Assembly (NCBI GenBank): GCA_946185485.1
Contig: CAMHJQ010000008.1
Location: 44,498 to 108,497 of the forward strand
DNA: 64,000 nucleotides
Direction: 5' to 3'
DNA from: an uncultured Prevotellaceae bacterium
Lineage (GTDB): Bacteria > Bacteroidota > Bacteroidia > Bacteroidales > Bacteroidaceae
Positions 1 through 8,937 of this stretch are shown piece by piece (position 1 is the first letter of the stretch; each line of letters opens with the position of its first letter). A program made the position numbers and the translations under genes. The notes beneath the pieces are model-generated. The model was not told the DNA's origin. It ran no database searches and saw nothing but the letters and a program-made list of their open reading frames with translations.

Positions 1-746
1 CTGCCGCCAGTGGCTATGATGCAAAGGATCCGTATGCTAACCGCGACCCGCGTCTGTCACATTATATCATCTATAACGGTGTCAAGTTCAAGAATAATGA
101 AATCATTACGGGTAAATATGCGAACAGCAACAAAGAGGTGAAGGATAACCTCGACAACGGTGCAACCTCTACCCGTACAGGCTATTACCTGTCGAAACTG
201 CTCCGTGAAGATGCCAATCCGCGGTCAAGTAACCTCGTCGAGCAGCAGCACATCTATGCTCGCATTCGTTACACGGAAATCTTCTTAGCATTTGCCGAAG
301 CTGCCAACGATGCATGGGGACCGACGGGTGATGGTGGTACTGGTCACTCTGCCTATGATGTCATCAAAGCCATCCGTGAGCGTGCAGGTATTGCACAGGC
401 AGCACCTGGAACTACTGAAAGAACGGATACCTATCTGGAAGAGTGCAAGTCGGATAAGACCAAGATGACGAATCTCATCCGTAACGAGCGTCGTATTGAG
501 CTCTGCTTTGAGAACAAGCGTTTCTGGGACATCCGTCGTTGGTTACTGCCGCTCGATGAGGCTGTTAACGGTGTGGAGATTACAAAGATCGATGAAGACA
601 AGGATCCGACTCCTGACAACCTCATATACAGAATCTTCAAGGTAGAAGATCGCGTCTACGACAATTCTTATCAGCATTACGGCCCGATTCCAAGGGGTGA
701 AATCCTCAAATGGAACAAGCTCGTGCAAAACAAGGGATGGGAGTAG
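1..746 (+). CDS. SusD-family outer-membrane glycan-binding lipoprotein, C-terminal part (5' end outside window)
   Basis: The frame is open from the window edge (codons begin at base 3) to the stop at 744-746, giving about 247 residues; the signal peptide and lipobox lie upstream of the window. Visible SusD hallmarks are NRDPRL near the left edge, a TPR-type helix around RYTEIFLAFAEAANDA, and the conserved segment ERRIELCFENKRFWDIRRW. SusD proteins sit on the cell surface as lids on SusC TonB-dependent transporters and bind oligosaccharides. The genes that follow (DUF1735 lipoprotein, GH10-like protein, GH30) suggest a xylan-type substrate, which is inference from neighbours. A susC gene is expected just upstream of the window. 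Confidence 0.93.
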   Translation, partial: AASGYDAKDPYANRDPRLSHYIIYNGVKFKNNEIITGKYANSNKEVKDNLDNGATSTRTGYYLSKLLREDANPRSSNLVEQQHIYARIRYTEIFLAFAEAANDAWGPTGDGGTGHSAYDVIKAIRERAGIAQAAPGTTERTDTYLEECKSDKTKMTNLIRNERRIELCFENKRFWDIRRWLLPLDEAVNGVEITKIDEDKDPTPDNLIYRIFKVEDRVYDNSYQHYGPIPRGEILKWNKLVQNKGWE

Positions 747-752
747 ACTGTT

Positions 753-791
753 AGTTTAGAGTTTAAAGTTTAGAGTTTAGAGTTTAAAGTT
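753..791 (+). repeat. Heptad array, GTTTAGA/GTTTAAA family
   Basis: Five or more consecutive 7-bp units of the form GTTTAGA or GTTTAAA fill the whole gap between the SusD stop and the next start codon. The same family, often as its reverse complement, recurs near 8921-8952, 12689-12790 and 13410-13505. No ribosome-binding site other than the A-rich end of the array is visible before the start at 797. Confidence 0.85.
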
Positions 792-796
792 CAACA

Positions 797-1924
797 ATGA
801 TGAAACTGAAGAATTATATATACGGTGTAGCTTTGGGAACGCTTTCTCTCACCTTTGCATCCTGCTACAATGCAGACAAAGAGTTCCCTGACTATGAAGG
901 AGGTACCTCTGCCTACTTCGCCTATCAGTACCCGGTACGTACACTCATACTGGGTAACGACATCTACGACAACACACTCGACAACGCCCATAAGTGCCGG
1001 ATATGGTCGACCATGGGTGGAGCGTACAATGGACGTAGTGCATCGGTAGACATTGTCGTCGACCCGTCACTTTGCGACAACCTGTGGTTCGTGGACGATG
1101 GCGGAAACCCATCCACCCCCGTACAGCCCATGCCGACATCCTACTACACACTGTCATCCAACAAGATTACTTACGATAGTGATACCCGCGGTTATGTGGA
1201 AGTGCAGTTCACGGACGATTTTTTCAACAACCCCAAAGCTGTTGAGAACACCTACGTTATTCCTCTTGTGATGATGGAGGCTCACGGCATCGACCGTATT
1301 CTCAAGGGCACGCCGCGCGTCGGTACTACTCCCTCTCGCACCAATTCGGAATATTGGGAGGTTCTGCCTAAGGACTATGTGCTGTACTGTGTGAAGTATA
1401 TCAATCCTTGGACGGCCAAGTATATCCGTCGCGGTGTTGACAATGTGGTCGAGAAGGGCGTGGCTACCACCATTATCCGTAAGGACACAACGCTGGTCAA
1501 TACCGACCTGGAGCACTACAAGGAGAACCCTGTGAATGCCAACGACGAGGTTTGCAAAATCCTTACCAAGAACATGACACAGTCCATTTTCCCGGTATCG
1601 TTCAGAACCTCTGGAGCTTCCATCAGCTGTAAGCTGATTCTGACCTTCAACGGCAATCAGTGCACCATCTCTACCGACGATGAGAATGTAACAGCCTCTG
1701 GCTCTGGCGAATTCATCGAAGGTGGTACGGATAAGCCTGAATACAAGGACTATCAGTGGGGAAGCATGAACCAAAAGCCCGTCTCGCGTGACATTCTCCG
1801 TCTGAGCTACAATGTCAAGTTCGAAGACAAGGATATTCAGGTGTCTACCGTTGACACGATGGTTGTCCAGACTCGTGAGTCCAACCAGAAAGTGTTCTTC
1901 TCACCCAAGTATGTAGAAAAATAA
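797..1924 (+). CDS. DUF1735/DUF4361-type surface lipoprotein, SusE-position
   Basis: 375 residues. The N-terminus is a lipoprotein signal ending TFASC with Cys23 as the lipidation site. The body has the layout of DUF1735 (BT_3987-like N-terminal) proteins: an N-terminal strand-rich domain containing SASVDIVVDPSL and YYTLSSNKITYDSD, the phrase NTYVIPLVM, then a second beta domain. These proteins occupy the SusE/SusF position in Bacteroidota polysaccharide utilisation loci and are thought to be surface glycan-binding proteins without catalytic activity. It lies 50 bp after susD and 15 bp before the GH10-like gene, so the three are likely one operon. Specific ligand not determinable from sequence; xylan is inferred from context. 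Confidence 0.8.
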   Translation: MMKLKNYIYGVALGTLSLTFASCYNADKEFPDYEGGTSAYFAYQYPVRTLILGNDIYDNTLDNAHKCRIWSTMGGAYNGRSASVDIVVDPSLCDNLWFVDDGGNPSTPVQPMPTSYYTLSSNKITYDSDTRGYVEVQFTDDFFNNPKAVENTYVIPLVMMEAHGIDRILKGTPRVGTTPSRTNSEYWEVLPKDYVLYCVKYINPWTAKYIRRGVDNVVEKGVATTIIRKDTTLVNTDLEHYKENPVNANDEVCKILTKNMTQSIFPVSFRTSGASISCKLILTFNGNQCTISTDDENVTASGSGEFIEGGTDKPEYKDYQWGSMNQKPVSRDILRLSYNVKFEDKDIQVSTVDTMVVQTRESNQKVFFSPKYVEK

Positions 1925-1939
1925 TAGGAGGGTTTACAT

Positions 1940-3616
1940 ATGAAAAAGAATTTTAGAAACGGTCTCTTGATGTTGGCAGCAGGCGCACTCGCTGTTTCCT
2001 GTGCCGACTATAATGTGACAGACGATTTCAAGGCTGATCCTGATCCGACAGTGATACCTCACTATACCGACCTGGGTGCTATCAAGAGCTACCTCGACCG
2101 GAGCGCTCATCCTAACATGTCGCTTGGTACTCAGCTCAAGCTGAAGGATTTCAACGATCAGGCTTTGTATCATGCCGCAGCTATCGCCAACTTCGACGAT
2201 GTCTTCTTCGGAAGCGACTTGATGGCAGGTAAGATTATTAACGGCAAGGGTTCGATGAATTTCATCAGCATGAACACCATGGTGTCGCATGCCAAGGAGA
2301 TTGGAGCCAAGGTGTATGGCAGTCCTATTGTCGGCAATAGCAACCAGCCTGACGATTGGTTTAAATACCTTACCTCTCCCATTGAGATTATCGTTGACTT
2401 TATCGATGAAAAATCGGTGGATTTCAGCCAGATGGAAGCGGGTACCAGTTACGGTGGCGGTACTGTTGTCGCTAAGGATGGCAAGAACTGTCTCCGAATC
2501 GGTACTGACAGGAATCCTAAAGCTGATGTGAATATTGTTGACGGATTTACGGTGAATCACCTCTCTAAGTACACCATTTCCTTCGTTGCCAAGGCTGACA
2601 AGAATGCTTCTTTCAATATCACCTTCTCTGGCACTGATGTCATGAATCCCCAGTCTACCGATGGAAAGTATTCCATCAAGGCCGGTGGTAGGGTGAAGTT
2701 TGAAGTGGAATGCCGAAGCGCTGAAGGCGTGAAGGACGGTGTCCTTACCATCAAGAACGGTCGAAATGCAGCCGTCTATGTGGAGAGCGTGGATGTCGGT
2801 TACTATCCTGACAACCACCGCGACCAGACTGCCCAGGAGGTCAACGACACCATTCATTATGCACTCAATACCTGGTGCAATGCGCTGATGCGTAACAATG
2901 CTGGCTGCATCAACACCTTCAGCTTGATTGACGAGCCCGTCGATGCGAAGGCAGAGTTGGAGAGCGGGTTGTACGACCTCAAGCATGCCGCTAAGGATGA
3001 AGAGGGTAAGGCCGAGCAAATTTTCTGGCAGGATATCTTTGGCAGCGAGAACTATGGTCCTACGGTAGCTGCAGCTGCACGTGCTGCCTACCAGAAGTAT
3101 GATGGCGATCCTAACGATCTGAAGTTCTTCATCAGCGAGATTGGTCTCGAGGAGCAGAAGAAATACGAGAGCCTGATGTACTGGATTGGTGTCTGGGATG
3201 CCAAGGGTGCCAAGATTGACGGTATCGATGCTAAGCTAAACCTTACTTATTATGAGGATGCCGCCAAACAGCAGGCTAATGTGGAGAAACTGGATAACCT
3301 GCTGAAGAACCTGGCTTCTGCCGGCAAGCTCATCCGTATCTCTAATTTCGATATCAAGTATCAGGATGCCGATGGTAATTATGTGACTGCCAAGGACATC
3401 ACAGACGCTCAGCGTCAGAGGGTTGCCGATTTCTATGGCTATATCATCAAGAGCTATATGAAACTGATTCCAGGCGACAAGCAGGCTGGTATCTGCAAGG
3501 GCAACATGTCTGACACGAACGATCCTGTAGGTCTCTGGTCTATCGACACGCAAACGAAGGACTGGGTGCGCACTGCTATCTACGAGGCATTCTGCAAGGC
3601 ACTTGGTGGACAATAA
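1940..3616 (+). CDS. Degenerate GH10-like lipoprotein with inserted CBM-like domain, probable glycan-binding protein
   Basis: 558 residues. Lipobox Cys21 after LAAGALAVS. The fold follows GH10 xylanases: start of barrel at about 45-140, a beta-rich CBM4_9-like insertion at about 160-290, then the rest of the barrel. The acid/base motif DVVNE is represented by SLIDEP (Glu332 kept, Asn changed to Asp). The nucleophile motif TELD is SNFD at 468-471, so the catalytic Glu is Asn469. The QxH motif after IDGI is also lost (AKLNL, 431-435). It is therefore probably non-catalytic and binds xylan at the cell surface. CBM insertion in GH10 enzymes is known in Prevotella and Bacteroides. Ribosome-binding site GGAGG lies at 1927-1931. 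Confidence 0.78.
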   Translation: MKKNFRNGLLMLAAGALAVSCADYNVTDDFKADPDPTVIPHYTDLGAIKSYLDRSAHPNMSLGTQLKLKDFNDQALYHAAAIANFDDVFFGSDLMAGKIINGKGSMNFISMNTMVSHAKEIGAKVYGSPIVGNSNQPDDWFKYLTSPIEIIVDFIDEKSVDFSQMEAGTSYGGGTVVAKDGKNCLRIGTDRNPKADVNIVDGFTVNHLSKYTISFVAKADKNASFNITFSGTDVMNPQSTDGKYSIKAGGRVKFEVECRSAEGVKDGVLTIKNGRNAAVYVESVDVGYYPDNHRDQTAQEVNDTIHYALNTWCNALMRNNAGCINTFSLIDEPVDAKAELESGLYDLKHAAKDEEGKAEQIFWQDIFGSENYGPTVAAAARAAYQKYDGDPNDLKFFISEIGLEEQKKYESLMYWIGVWDAKGAKIDGIDAKLNLTYYEDAAKQQANVEKLDNLLKNLASAGKLIRISNFDIKYQDADGNYVTAKDITDAQRQRVADFYGYIIKSYMKLIPGDKQAGICKGNMSDTNDPVGLWSIDTQTKDWVRTAIYEAFCKALGGQ

Positions 3617-3630
3617 ATCATTACACTGAC

Positions 3631-3683
3631 GGATAATTGCCAGTGAAGAAAAGAAACCTTTCTGATGTTCCTGGCAATTATCC
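3631..3683 (+). terminator. 13-bp inverted repeat between GH10-like gene and next gene
   Basis: GGATAATTGCCAG (3631-3643) is followed 27 nt later by its exact reverse complement CTGGCAATTATCC (3671-3683). No run of T follows, so it is not a classic intrinsic terminator; it may protect the upstream transcript end or act as an attenuator before the gene at 3747. Confidence 0.55.
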
Positions 3684-3746
3684 TTAGCGATACAATTAAT
3701 TATTCACTTTTTAATTCATTTTATTATTAACTAAATTCTTTTAATT

Positions 3747-6092
3747 ATGAAGAAACTATTTACACTCGTTGCCCTCTTGGCATGCTTCATGGGGGCAAAG
3801 GCTGCGGTAGAAAAGGTCTATTCGATAGACTATTCTACTAAAAACAGTTTTCCATTCTACGTCATGGGTTATGTACCTGAGTGGATTGATGGTGTCATGA
3901 CAGACTTTGGTGCAAACTACAGGTATGCAACTCAGGATGTTCTTGACAATGGTGATAGTAATGGTAACGGTAAATTGACGGCTGAAGAGTCTATTGCTGG
4001 TACAGCTATGGCTGGAAGCACAGAGTATGTGAAAGTAACAGGTGCTGGCCCATATTGGCATCAGTATTTCATTGGAGACGGTATCCCCACTGAGCTTGAT
4101 GGCGCTTACACGGTAAAAGCATTGGTAAAGGCTTCAGAAGCTTGCAGCATCAACGTCAACATGGGTTGGGGTTGGGGTGAAGGCCAGTCGGTGGGTGCAT
4201 CTGTCGCTATCCCTCAAAGCGATGAATTCGTTGAGGTAGAGTGGGAGTATACCGGTATCGGTGGTACTTCTTGTAACCTCGTAGCTCAGCCTGGTACAAC
4301 CACAGCTACCATTGAATGGAAGAGCCTTGAAGTTTATACTGACAAGGGTGATGCTGTTCCTCAGGTATGGCTCCAGATGATTACCGACAATGGTAACCCC
4401 GCTGCTCCCGAGGGCGATGGTAAGTATGTTGGTGATGCTGAGTTTGGTGAATGGCCTGCATGGGCACTTGAAAAGACTGATGGTGTCAATACCAACTGGA
4501 GAACCGATAAAGCTGCTTCTATCTGTGCATGGGCTCTGACTTATGGCGATAACAAAGATGAGGGCTTTACAGAATTCCATGGTGAGAAGGGTGACAGATC
4601 TCGTCCATACCCTGCTACTATTGCAGCAGATCCTGCAAATGCTTCAAACCACGTGTTTATGGCTGATGTACATGATATTAGTTGTATTGACGACTGTGAT
4701 GGTGAAGGTGCTTCTATCGCTTGGTCTAACCAGTTCTGGATTATGTCTCCGCAGACTTGGAAGGCAGGTACAAAGGTACATATCAAGTTCAAGTATAAGG
4801 CTGACCATGCTTGTTCTGTAGGAACACAGTTCCACACAAGGTGGCCCTCAAAATATCTCTTCTGGAATGCTGTTGGCGACATTTCCTTCACTGAGGAATG
4901 GCAGGAATTTGATAAGACTATTGAATTAAGTGCTGATCAGGCTGGTAGTGGTGAAGAAGCATGTGCTTCTCTCGCATTCAATCTGTGCTCTGACGCCACC
5001 AATGGCCGTACACCTAATAAGTTCTACTTCGATGACCTCTCTTGGGAAGTCTTGAAGCTTGAAGAGGGTCTCTTCGTTGCTGGTAAGGGTAAAGACTTCA
5101 ACTATGATTACGCTCAGGCTACTCAGTTTGAATATAGTAAGGACGATGAAGCATGGGTTGCTACCATAGGTACCCAGGGCAAGAAGGAGACATGGGTCGA
5201 CGAGGTACAGATTTCAACTGTCCGTGGTGACAAGTCTGCCTTCTTGGGCGCTACTCTGAAGCCGACTGGCAATGTTAAGATCGTCGATGGCTTTAGCGAG
5301 TGGCTTGACTTCACAGAGTCCAGCCAGGCTAAGATTAAGGTTCCTTCAGGTGTATATAAGATTTATGTAGCCCTTGAGGATAAGCAGATGCAGTTCGAAC
5401 AGATTGAAGGTGAGGCTGCCAAGGAACCCGTTGCCATCGCTCTCAACGAGACAGAGTGTGTAGTACATGGTGCTGAGCGTGACTGGAAGCCTGCAAAGGA
5501 TGACGGTACTCCACAGGACGGTGAGGAAGGCATTGGTACTGGCCAGCCTTGGGACAACCAGTTCTGGATTGCTGCCAACCGCGATCTCGAAACCGGTGAG
5601 GTGACTGTTCTGAAGTTCAAGTATAAGGCCACGACGGCTGCTCGTACCAGCACACAGGCTCATAAGGTGGGCGACGACGGCAAACCTTGCACCTACCTCA
5701 ACTGGCAGGCTATCGGTGATGTGAACTTCACTGAGGAATGGCAGGAGTTTGAGAAGGAGTTCACTGTTCCTGAGGGTGACAACGGCATGAGGTCGATTGT
5801 ATTCAATATGGCTGAAGTCAAGTATGCTGACGATTACTACCTCAAGGATTTCCAGTGGTATGTGAAGGATGCCGAGCTTGAGGCAGAAGGTAAGACCATG
5901 GAGAACCTGATCAATGCAACTGGTGCCGAGAACTTCTGGATCAAGGAAAATAAGGGTAATCCTACTGGCATCAGCACTGTAGTAACCGACAAGAAGGGTT
6001 CTGCCGTTATCTACAACCTCGCTGGTCAGCGCGTGTCTAAGGACTTCAAGGGCATCGCTATCAAGAACGGTAAGAAGGTTGTGATGAAGTAA
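3747..6092 (+). CDS. Secreted two-module CBM-like protein with C-terminal sorting-like motif
   Basis: 781 residues with a Sec signal peptide (MKKLFTLVALLACFMGAKA). Two related beta-sandwich modules can be aligned by eye: one with WSNQFWIMSPQTWKAG, FKYKADHACS and FTEEWQEFDKTIEL (about residues 325-440), the other with WDNQFWIAANRDLETG, FKYKATTAAR and FTEEWQEFEKEFTV (about 605-700). They resemble carbohydrate-binding modules of the CBM4/9 type. The C-terminus SAVIYNLAGQRVSKDFKGIA, ending in KNGKKVVMK, is the kind of tail seen on many secreted Prevotella proteins, possibly a T9SS-type signal; SprA is encoded in this window. No catalytic domain recognised. Likely a xylan-binding extracellular protein of the locus; precise role unknown. 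Confidence 0.7.
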   Translation: MKKLFTLVALLACFMGAKAAVEKVYSIDYSTKNSFPFYVMGYVPEWIDGVMTDFGANYRYATQDVLDNGDSNGNGKLTAEESIAGTAMAGSTEYVKVTGAGPYWHQYFIGDGIPTELDGAYTVKALVKASEACSINVNMGWGWGEGQSVGASVAIPQSDEFVEVEWEYTGIGGTSCNLVAQPGTTTATIEWKSLEVYTDKGDAVPQVWLQMITDNGNPAAPEGDGKYVGDAEFGEWPAWALEKTDGVNTNWRTDKAASICAWALTYGDNKDEGFTEFHGEKGDRSRPYPATIAADPANASNHVFMADVHDISCIDDCDGEGASIAWSNQFWIMSPQTWKAGTKVHIKFKYKADHACSVGTQFHTRWPSKYLFWNAVGDISFTEEWQEFDKTIELSADQAGSGEEACASLAFNLCSDATNGRTPNKFYFDDLSWEVLKLEEGLFVAGKGKDFNYDYAQATQFEYSKDDEAWVATIGTQGKKETWVDEVQISTVRGDKSAFLGATLKPTGNVKIVDGFSEWLDFTESSQAKIKVPSGVYKIYVALEDKQMQFEQIEGEAAKEPVAIALNETECVVHGAERDWKPAKDDGTPQDGEEGIGTGQPWDNQFWIAANRDLETGEVTVLKFKYKATTAARTSTQAHKVGDDGKPCTYLNWQAIGDVNFTEEWQEFEKEFTVPEGDNGMRSIVFNMAEVKYADDYYLKDFQWYVKDAELEAEGKTMENLINATGAENFWIKENKGNPTGISTVVTDKKGSAVIYNLAGQRVSKDFKGIAIKNGKKVVMK

Positions 6093-6126
6093 TCTCTCAT
6101 CTCTCTCTTTAGAGAGGTCTAACTAT

Positions 6127-6168
6127 CGTGCGTCACTTTCCGGCATCTTGACGGAAACGTGACGCACG
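6127..6168 (+). terminator. Strong hairpin before GH30 gene
   Basis: CGTGCGTCAC-TTTCCG (6127-6142) pairs with CGGAAA-CGTGACGCACG (6152-6168) around a 9-nt loop, with a single bulged base. A short CTCTCTTTAGAGAG palindrome precedes it. No T-tract follows. It could be a terminator or an mRNA-stabilising element between the CBM-like gene and the GH30 gene. Confidence 0.55.
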
Positions 6169-6198
6169 AGTTTGCAAAGAAAAAACTATCTTTAATCA

Positions 6199-7755
6199 AT
6201 GAAACACATTTTTACTTCTATCCTTGCGCTGGCTGTGACGACATCTATGTTCGCAGCATCAAAAAGGCTGACAATCTACGATACCCGCATGCAGCAGATA
6301 ACAGGTTTCGGCGGTGCCTGCTGCGACGGTGCCATGTGTCCTTTGGCCGATGATACTAAGCCAGTTGAGTTGCTCTACGGTGATGAGTCGCCCATCGGAC
6401 TGAACATCTTGCGCATGGAGATTTCGCCGAACCAGACGGGCAATGTCATTATACCTGAGTGGGGCAACTATGATACTCCTTACGACTGGAATGGTTCGCT
6501 GCCCTCGGCAAAAATAGTCAAGGAGCGCGGTGGCATCGTCTTCGGTACGCCCTGGTCGCCTCCCGGTGAGTACAAGACCAATGGTGTTGCTAATGGCGGT
6601 AATGCTGAAGACCAGGGCTATCAGAAGGGCAGATTGCGTAAGGATTGCTACGACAAGTTCTTTCCGTGGCTGAACAAGTTCCTGAGGTGGATGAGAAGGA
6701 ACCATGTGAATGTTGACGCGGTGTCCATTCAGAATGAGCCCGACTGGTGGGTGAGCTACTCTGGCTGTCTCTATGAACCGGAGGAACAGCTCGAACTGGT
6801 GAAGAACTATGCCCACCAGCTCGACAGGGAGAACAATCCGGGCATGCGCCTCATCAGTGCCGAACCGCTCGGCTTCCGTCCTGACTATTCCAACATGCTG
6901 CTCAACGACCCCGTGGCCCGTGAGCAGATTGACATCATCGCCGGTCACATCTACGGTCATGCACCGCTGAAGGATGGTAACCTGAAAGATGCTGCCAAGC
7001 TGGCTTTGAAGTATGGCAAGGAGGTCTGGATGACGGAGCATTCAGCGACCGACCATATCTCCACCTTGCCCAACTGGCATGAGCAGCTCATCTTTGCCGA
7101 AGAGTTGAACGAGTGTCTCTTGGCTGGTTGTACGGGCTATATCTACTGGTATCTGCGTGCCCACTGGGCTTTTGTGGGTACAGGCGATAAGATTACGTTG
7201 GAAGAGAATGGCGTAAAGTATGAATATCCGTGCCCTCCGGGCAATGAGAAGAACGTGTTGCTGCCCCGTGCGTATGTGATGTCGCATTTCTCCAAGTATC
7301 TCACTGGAGCGACACGCTTGAAGATGAGTAATGAGAAGGAAGATGGCGAGGGCGCTGATTACGAGTATTCCTCTTATATCAAGGGCGACTCGCTCATTGT
7401 AATGGCTATCGACACCATCGGAACGGGATATGACCTGAAGATCAAGCTGCCTTACAAGGTGAAGAGTGGCGTGCATGTGCTGTCCACTGGCAACGAGACC
7501 GAGAACCTCTGCCAGAAGTCGGTGATTGACATCGACGAGCCTACACGTGATGTGACGGTGCCTATGCCTGCCCGCAGCCTGAACACCTATATCTTTATCA
7601 TCGACAACGATCCTACTGGCATCAGTGAGCAGGTACGGACCGGACTTGATGGTCCTTCGACCTACTACGACCTGCACGGTCGCCGGTTGGACGTGCCCAA
7701 GGGCTTGTGCATTGAGCGCCGTCCCGACGGCACCTCCCGCAAAGTCATGATGTAG
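6199..7755 (+). CDS. GH30-family endo-xylanase (glucuronoxylanase-like)
   Basis: 518 residues with an N-terminal signal peptide (cleavage near residue 20). GH30 barrel: ITGFGGACCDG near the N-terminus, GLNILRMEISPN, GTPWSPPG, acid/base in SIQNEPD (Glu180) and nucleophile in VWMTEH (Glu280). The YIYWYLRAHW segment corresponds to the strand carrying substrate-binding Arg in subfamily 8 glucuronoxylanases, but only one Arg is present, so the exact subfamily is uncertain. A beta domain follows the barrel (about 380-470). The tail (YYDLHGRRLDVPKG) resembles the C-terminal sorting-like motif of the preceding gene. It would cut the xylan backbone outside the cell. Start at 6199 chosen because it opens directly onto the signal peptide. 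Confidence 0.88.
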   Translation: MKHIFTSILALAVTTSMFAASKRLTIYDTRMQQITGFGGACCDGAMCPLADDTKPVELLYGDESPIGLNILRMEISPNQTGNVIIPEWGNYDTPYDWNGSLPSAKIVKERGGIVFGTPWSPPGEYKTNGVANGGNAEDQGYQKGRLRKDCYDKFFPWLNKFLRWMRRNHVNVDAVSIQNEPDWWVSYSGCLYEPEEQLELVKNYAHQLDRENNPGMRLISAEPLGFRPDYSNMLLNDPVAREQIDIIAGHIYGHAPLKDGNLKDAAKLALKYGKEVWMTEHSATDHISTLPNWHEQLIFAEELNECLLAGCTGYIYWYLRAHWAFVGTGDKITLEENGVKYEYPCPPGNEKNVLLPRAYVMSHFSKYLTGATRLKMSNEKEDGEGADYEYSSYIKGDSLIVMAIDTIGTGYDLKIKLPYKVKSGVHVLSTGNETENLCQKSVIDIDEPTRDVTVPMPARSLNTYIFIIDNDPTGISEQVRTGLDGPSTYYDLHGRRLDVPKGLCIERRPDGTSRKVMM

Positions 7756-7761
7756 GACATC

Positions 7762-7804
7762 AAAAAAAACAACGGATTGAATCGATTCAGTCCGTTGTTT
7801 TTTT
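7762..7804. terminator. Bidirectional intrinsic terminator
   Basis: A-rich tract, then AACAACGGATTGAAT pairing with ATTCAGTCCGTTGTT across a CG centre (one mismatch or wobble), then a T-tract. It stands between convergent genes (GH30 stop at 7755, minus-strand gene ending at 7821) and would work for both. Confidence 0.9.
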
Positions 7805-7820
7805 GATGATTTCCGACGTC

Positions 7821-8717
7821 TTATTTCAACGTGCTGATGGTGTTGATCTTCGTCTGCTGACCCATGGTGTCGGTGGTTGCTTCGGTTTTCAGCGTCTTCA
7901 CCCAGCCGTCGTCAGCAAACTCGTAGTTGGCGGTCTCCTTCATGTCAATCTTCAGCATGCCGGTAGCCATCACCTGGTCAATGTTCTTCTTGATCATCTC
8001 AGCCTGCTCGGGAGCCAGCTGCTCCACCTGCTTGATGATGAAAGCCTTTATCTCGTCCTTCGACATGTTCATCGACGAATTGGTGGTCACCTTCTTGCCG
8101 TTGACGAAATACATACGCTTCATCTTCATGCCCTGCTCGTTGACAAACTCGTCCTGGGCACCCGTCATGATGGTCTTGCCGTTCAGCACCAGCACGCTGG
8201 TGTTAGCCTGCATCGTCCTGACGAGGTTCTCCTCGGTGAGGTTTTCATTGATCTGGTTGATCAGCGCTTCCTTCGACATCAGCTGGGTCAGTTGCGGAAT
8301 CTCTTTCAGCATCTTGTCTGCAAACTTGCCTGATGCCTCATCAATCTTGGGCTTCAGCTCGTTGAAGTTCTTAATGCCGAGAATCTTGCCGTCCTTGTCG
8401 GTGGCCAGGCTGACGGTCATGTCCTTCATCAGTTCCTGTGATGCGGATATCAGCTTGCCGGCGATGTTGTCTGCCGTAGCGTCCGACTTCACGTCCGTTG
8501 ATACGACGTCAACTACGTAGCCGTCTGCCGTAGCAGCGCTGACGGTGTACTTGGTGTCTGCCGTAATCTTCACCTCGCCCTGTCCGGGGATGTTGGTGGT
8601 CATTGTTGTGGCGTAGGTTTTCGTGGTGCCCTTCTCCATCTTGGGAGCTACCTTCAGTTGGGCTTGTGCAGCAAATGCTGCCATCAGCATAACGCTGACA
8701 ATCATTAGTTTTTTCAT
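7821..8717 (-). CDS. Secreted protein of unknown function (DUF6263-like)
   Basis: 298 residues with a clear Sec signal peptide (MKKLMIVSVMLMAAFAAQAQ). The mature part is mostly soluble, with a beta-rich beginning (KMEKGTTKTYATTMTTNIPG), a helical middle (LISASQELMKDM and ISQLTQLMSKEALI-like region), and a beta-rich end. The general plan resembles DUF6263 periplasmic proteins, but this is a weak impression. No catalytic motif seen. It is transcribed away from the GH30 gene and not obviously in an operon with the next minus-strand gene, from which 220 bp of repeat-bearing DNA separates it. Confidence 0.7.
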   Translation of the reverse strand: MKKLMIVSVMLMAAFAAQAQLKVAPKMEKGTTKTYATTMTTNIPGQGEVKITADTKYTVSAATADGYVVDVVSTDVKSDATADNIAGKLISASQELMKDMTVSLATDKDGKILGIKNFNELKPKIDEASGKFADKMLKEIPQLTQLMSKEALINQINENLTEENLVRTMQANTSVLVLNGKTIMTGAQDEFVNEQGMKMKRMYFVNGKKVTTNSSMNMSKDEIKAFIIKQVEQLAPEQAEMIKKNIDQVMATGMLKIDMKETANYEFADDGWVKTLKTEATTDTMGQQTKINTISTLK

Positions 8718-8937
8718 GTCGTTTTTAAAAAATTTAAATAATATAATTCAAGTTTCGCATTCGCTCAACTTCTTTGTAGTTAAGAAGTTATCGCTTCGCT
8801 CGTCCTTCGGACAGTAGTTAAGTCATTACTCTGTTTGCTTATATTTTTGCACTTCGACATTTGGCTTAACTTCTTTAACTTCTTAACTTCTTAACTACAT
8901 TAGAAAGTTGAATAATATAATCTCTAAACTCTAACCC
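8718..8937. repeat. Intergenic gap with CTTAACTT-type and CTCTAAA heptad arrays
   Basis: Holds two arrays: 8865-8898, units of CTTAACTT/CTTTAACTT, and 8921-8952, CTCTAAA/CTCTAAC/CCCTAAT heptads that run into the coding region of the neighbouring gene. A degenerate TTAAGAAGTTA stretch with two small hairpins (CGCTTCGCTCG, GTCCTTCGGAC) lies at about 8778-8815. No gene seen. Confidence 0.75.
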
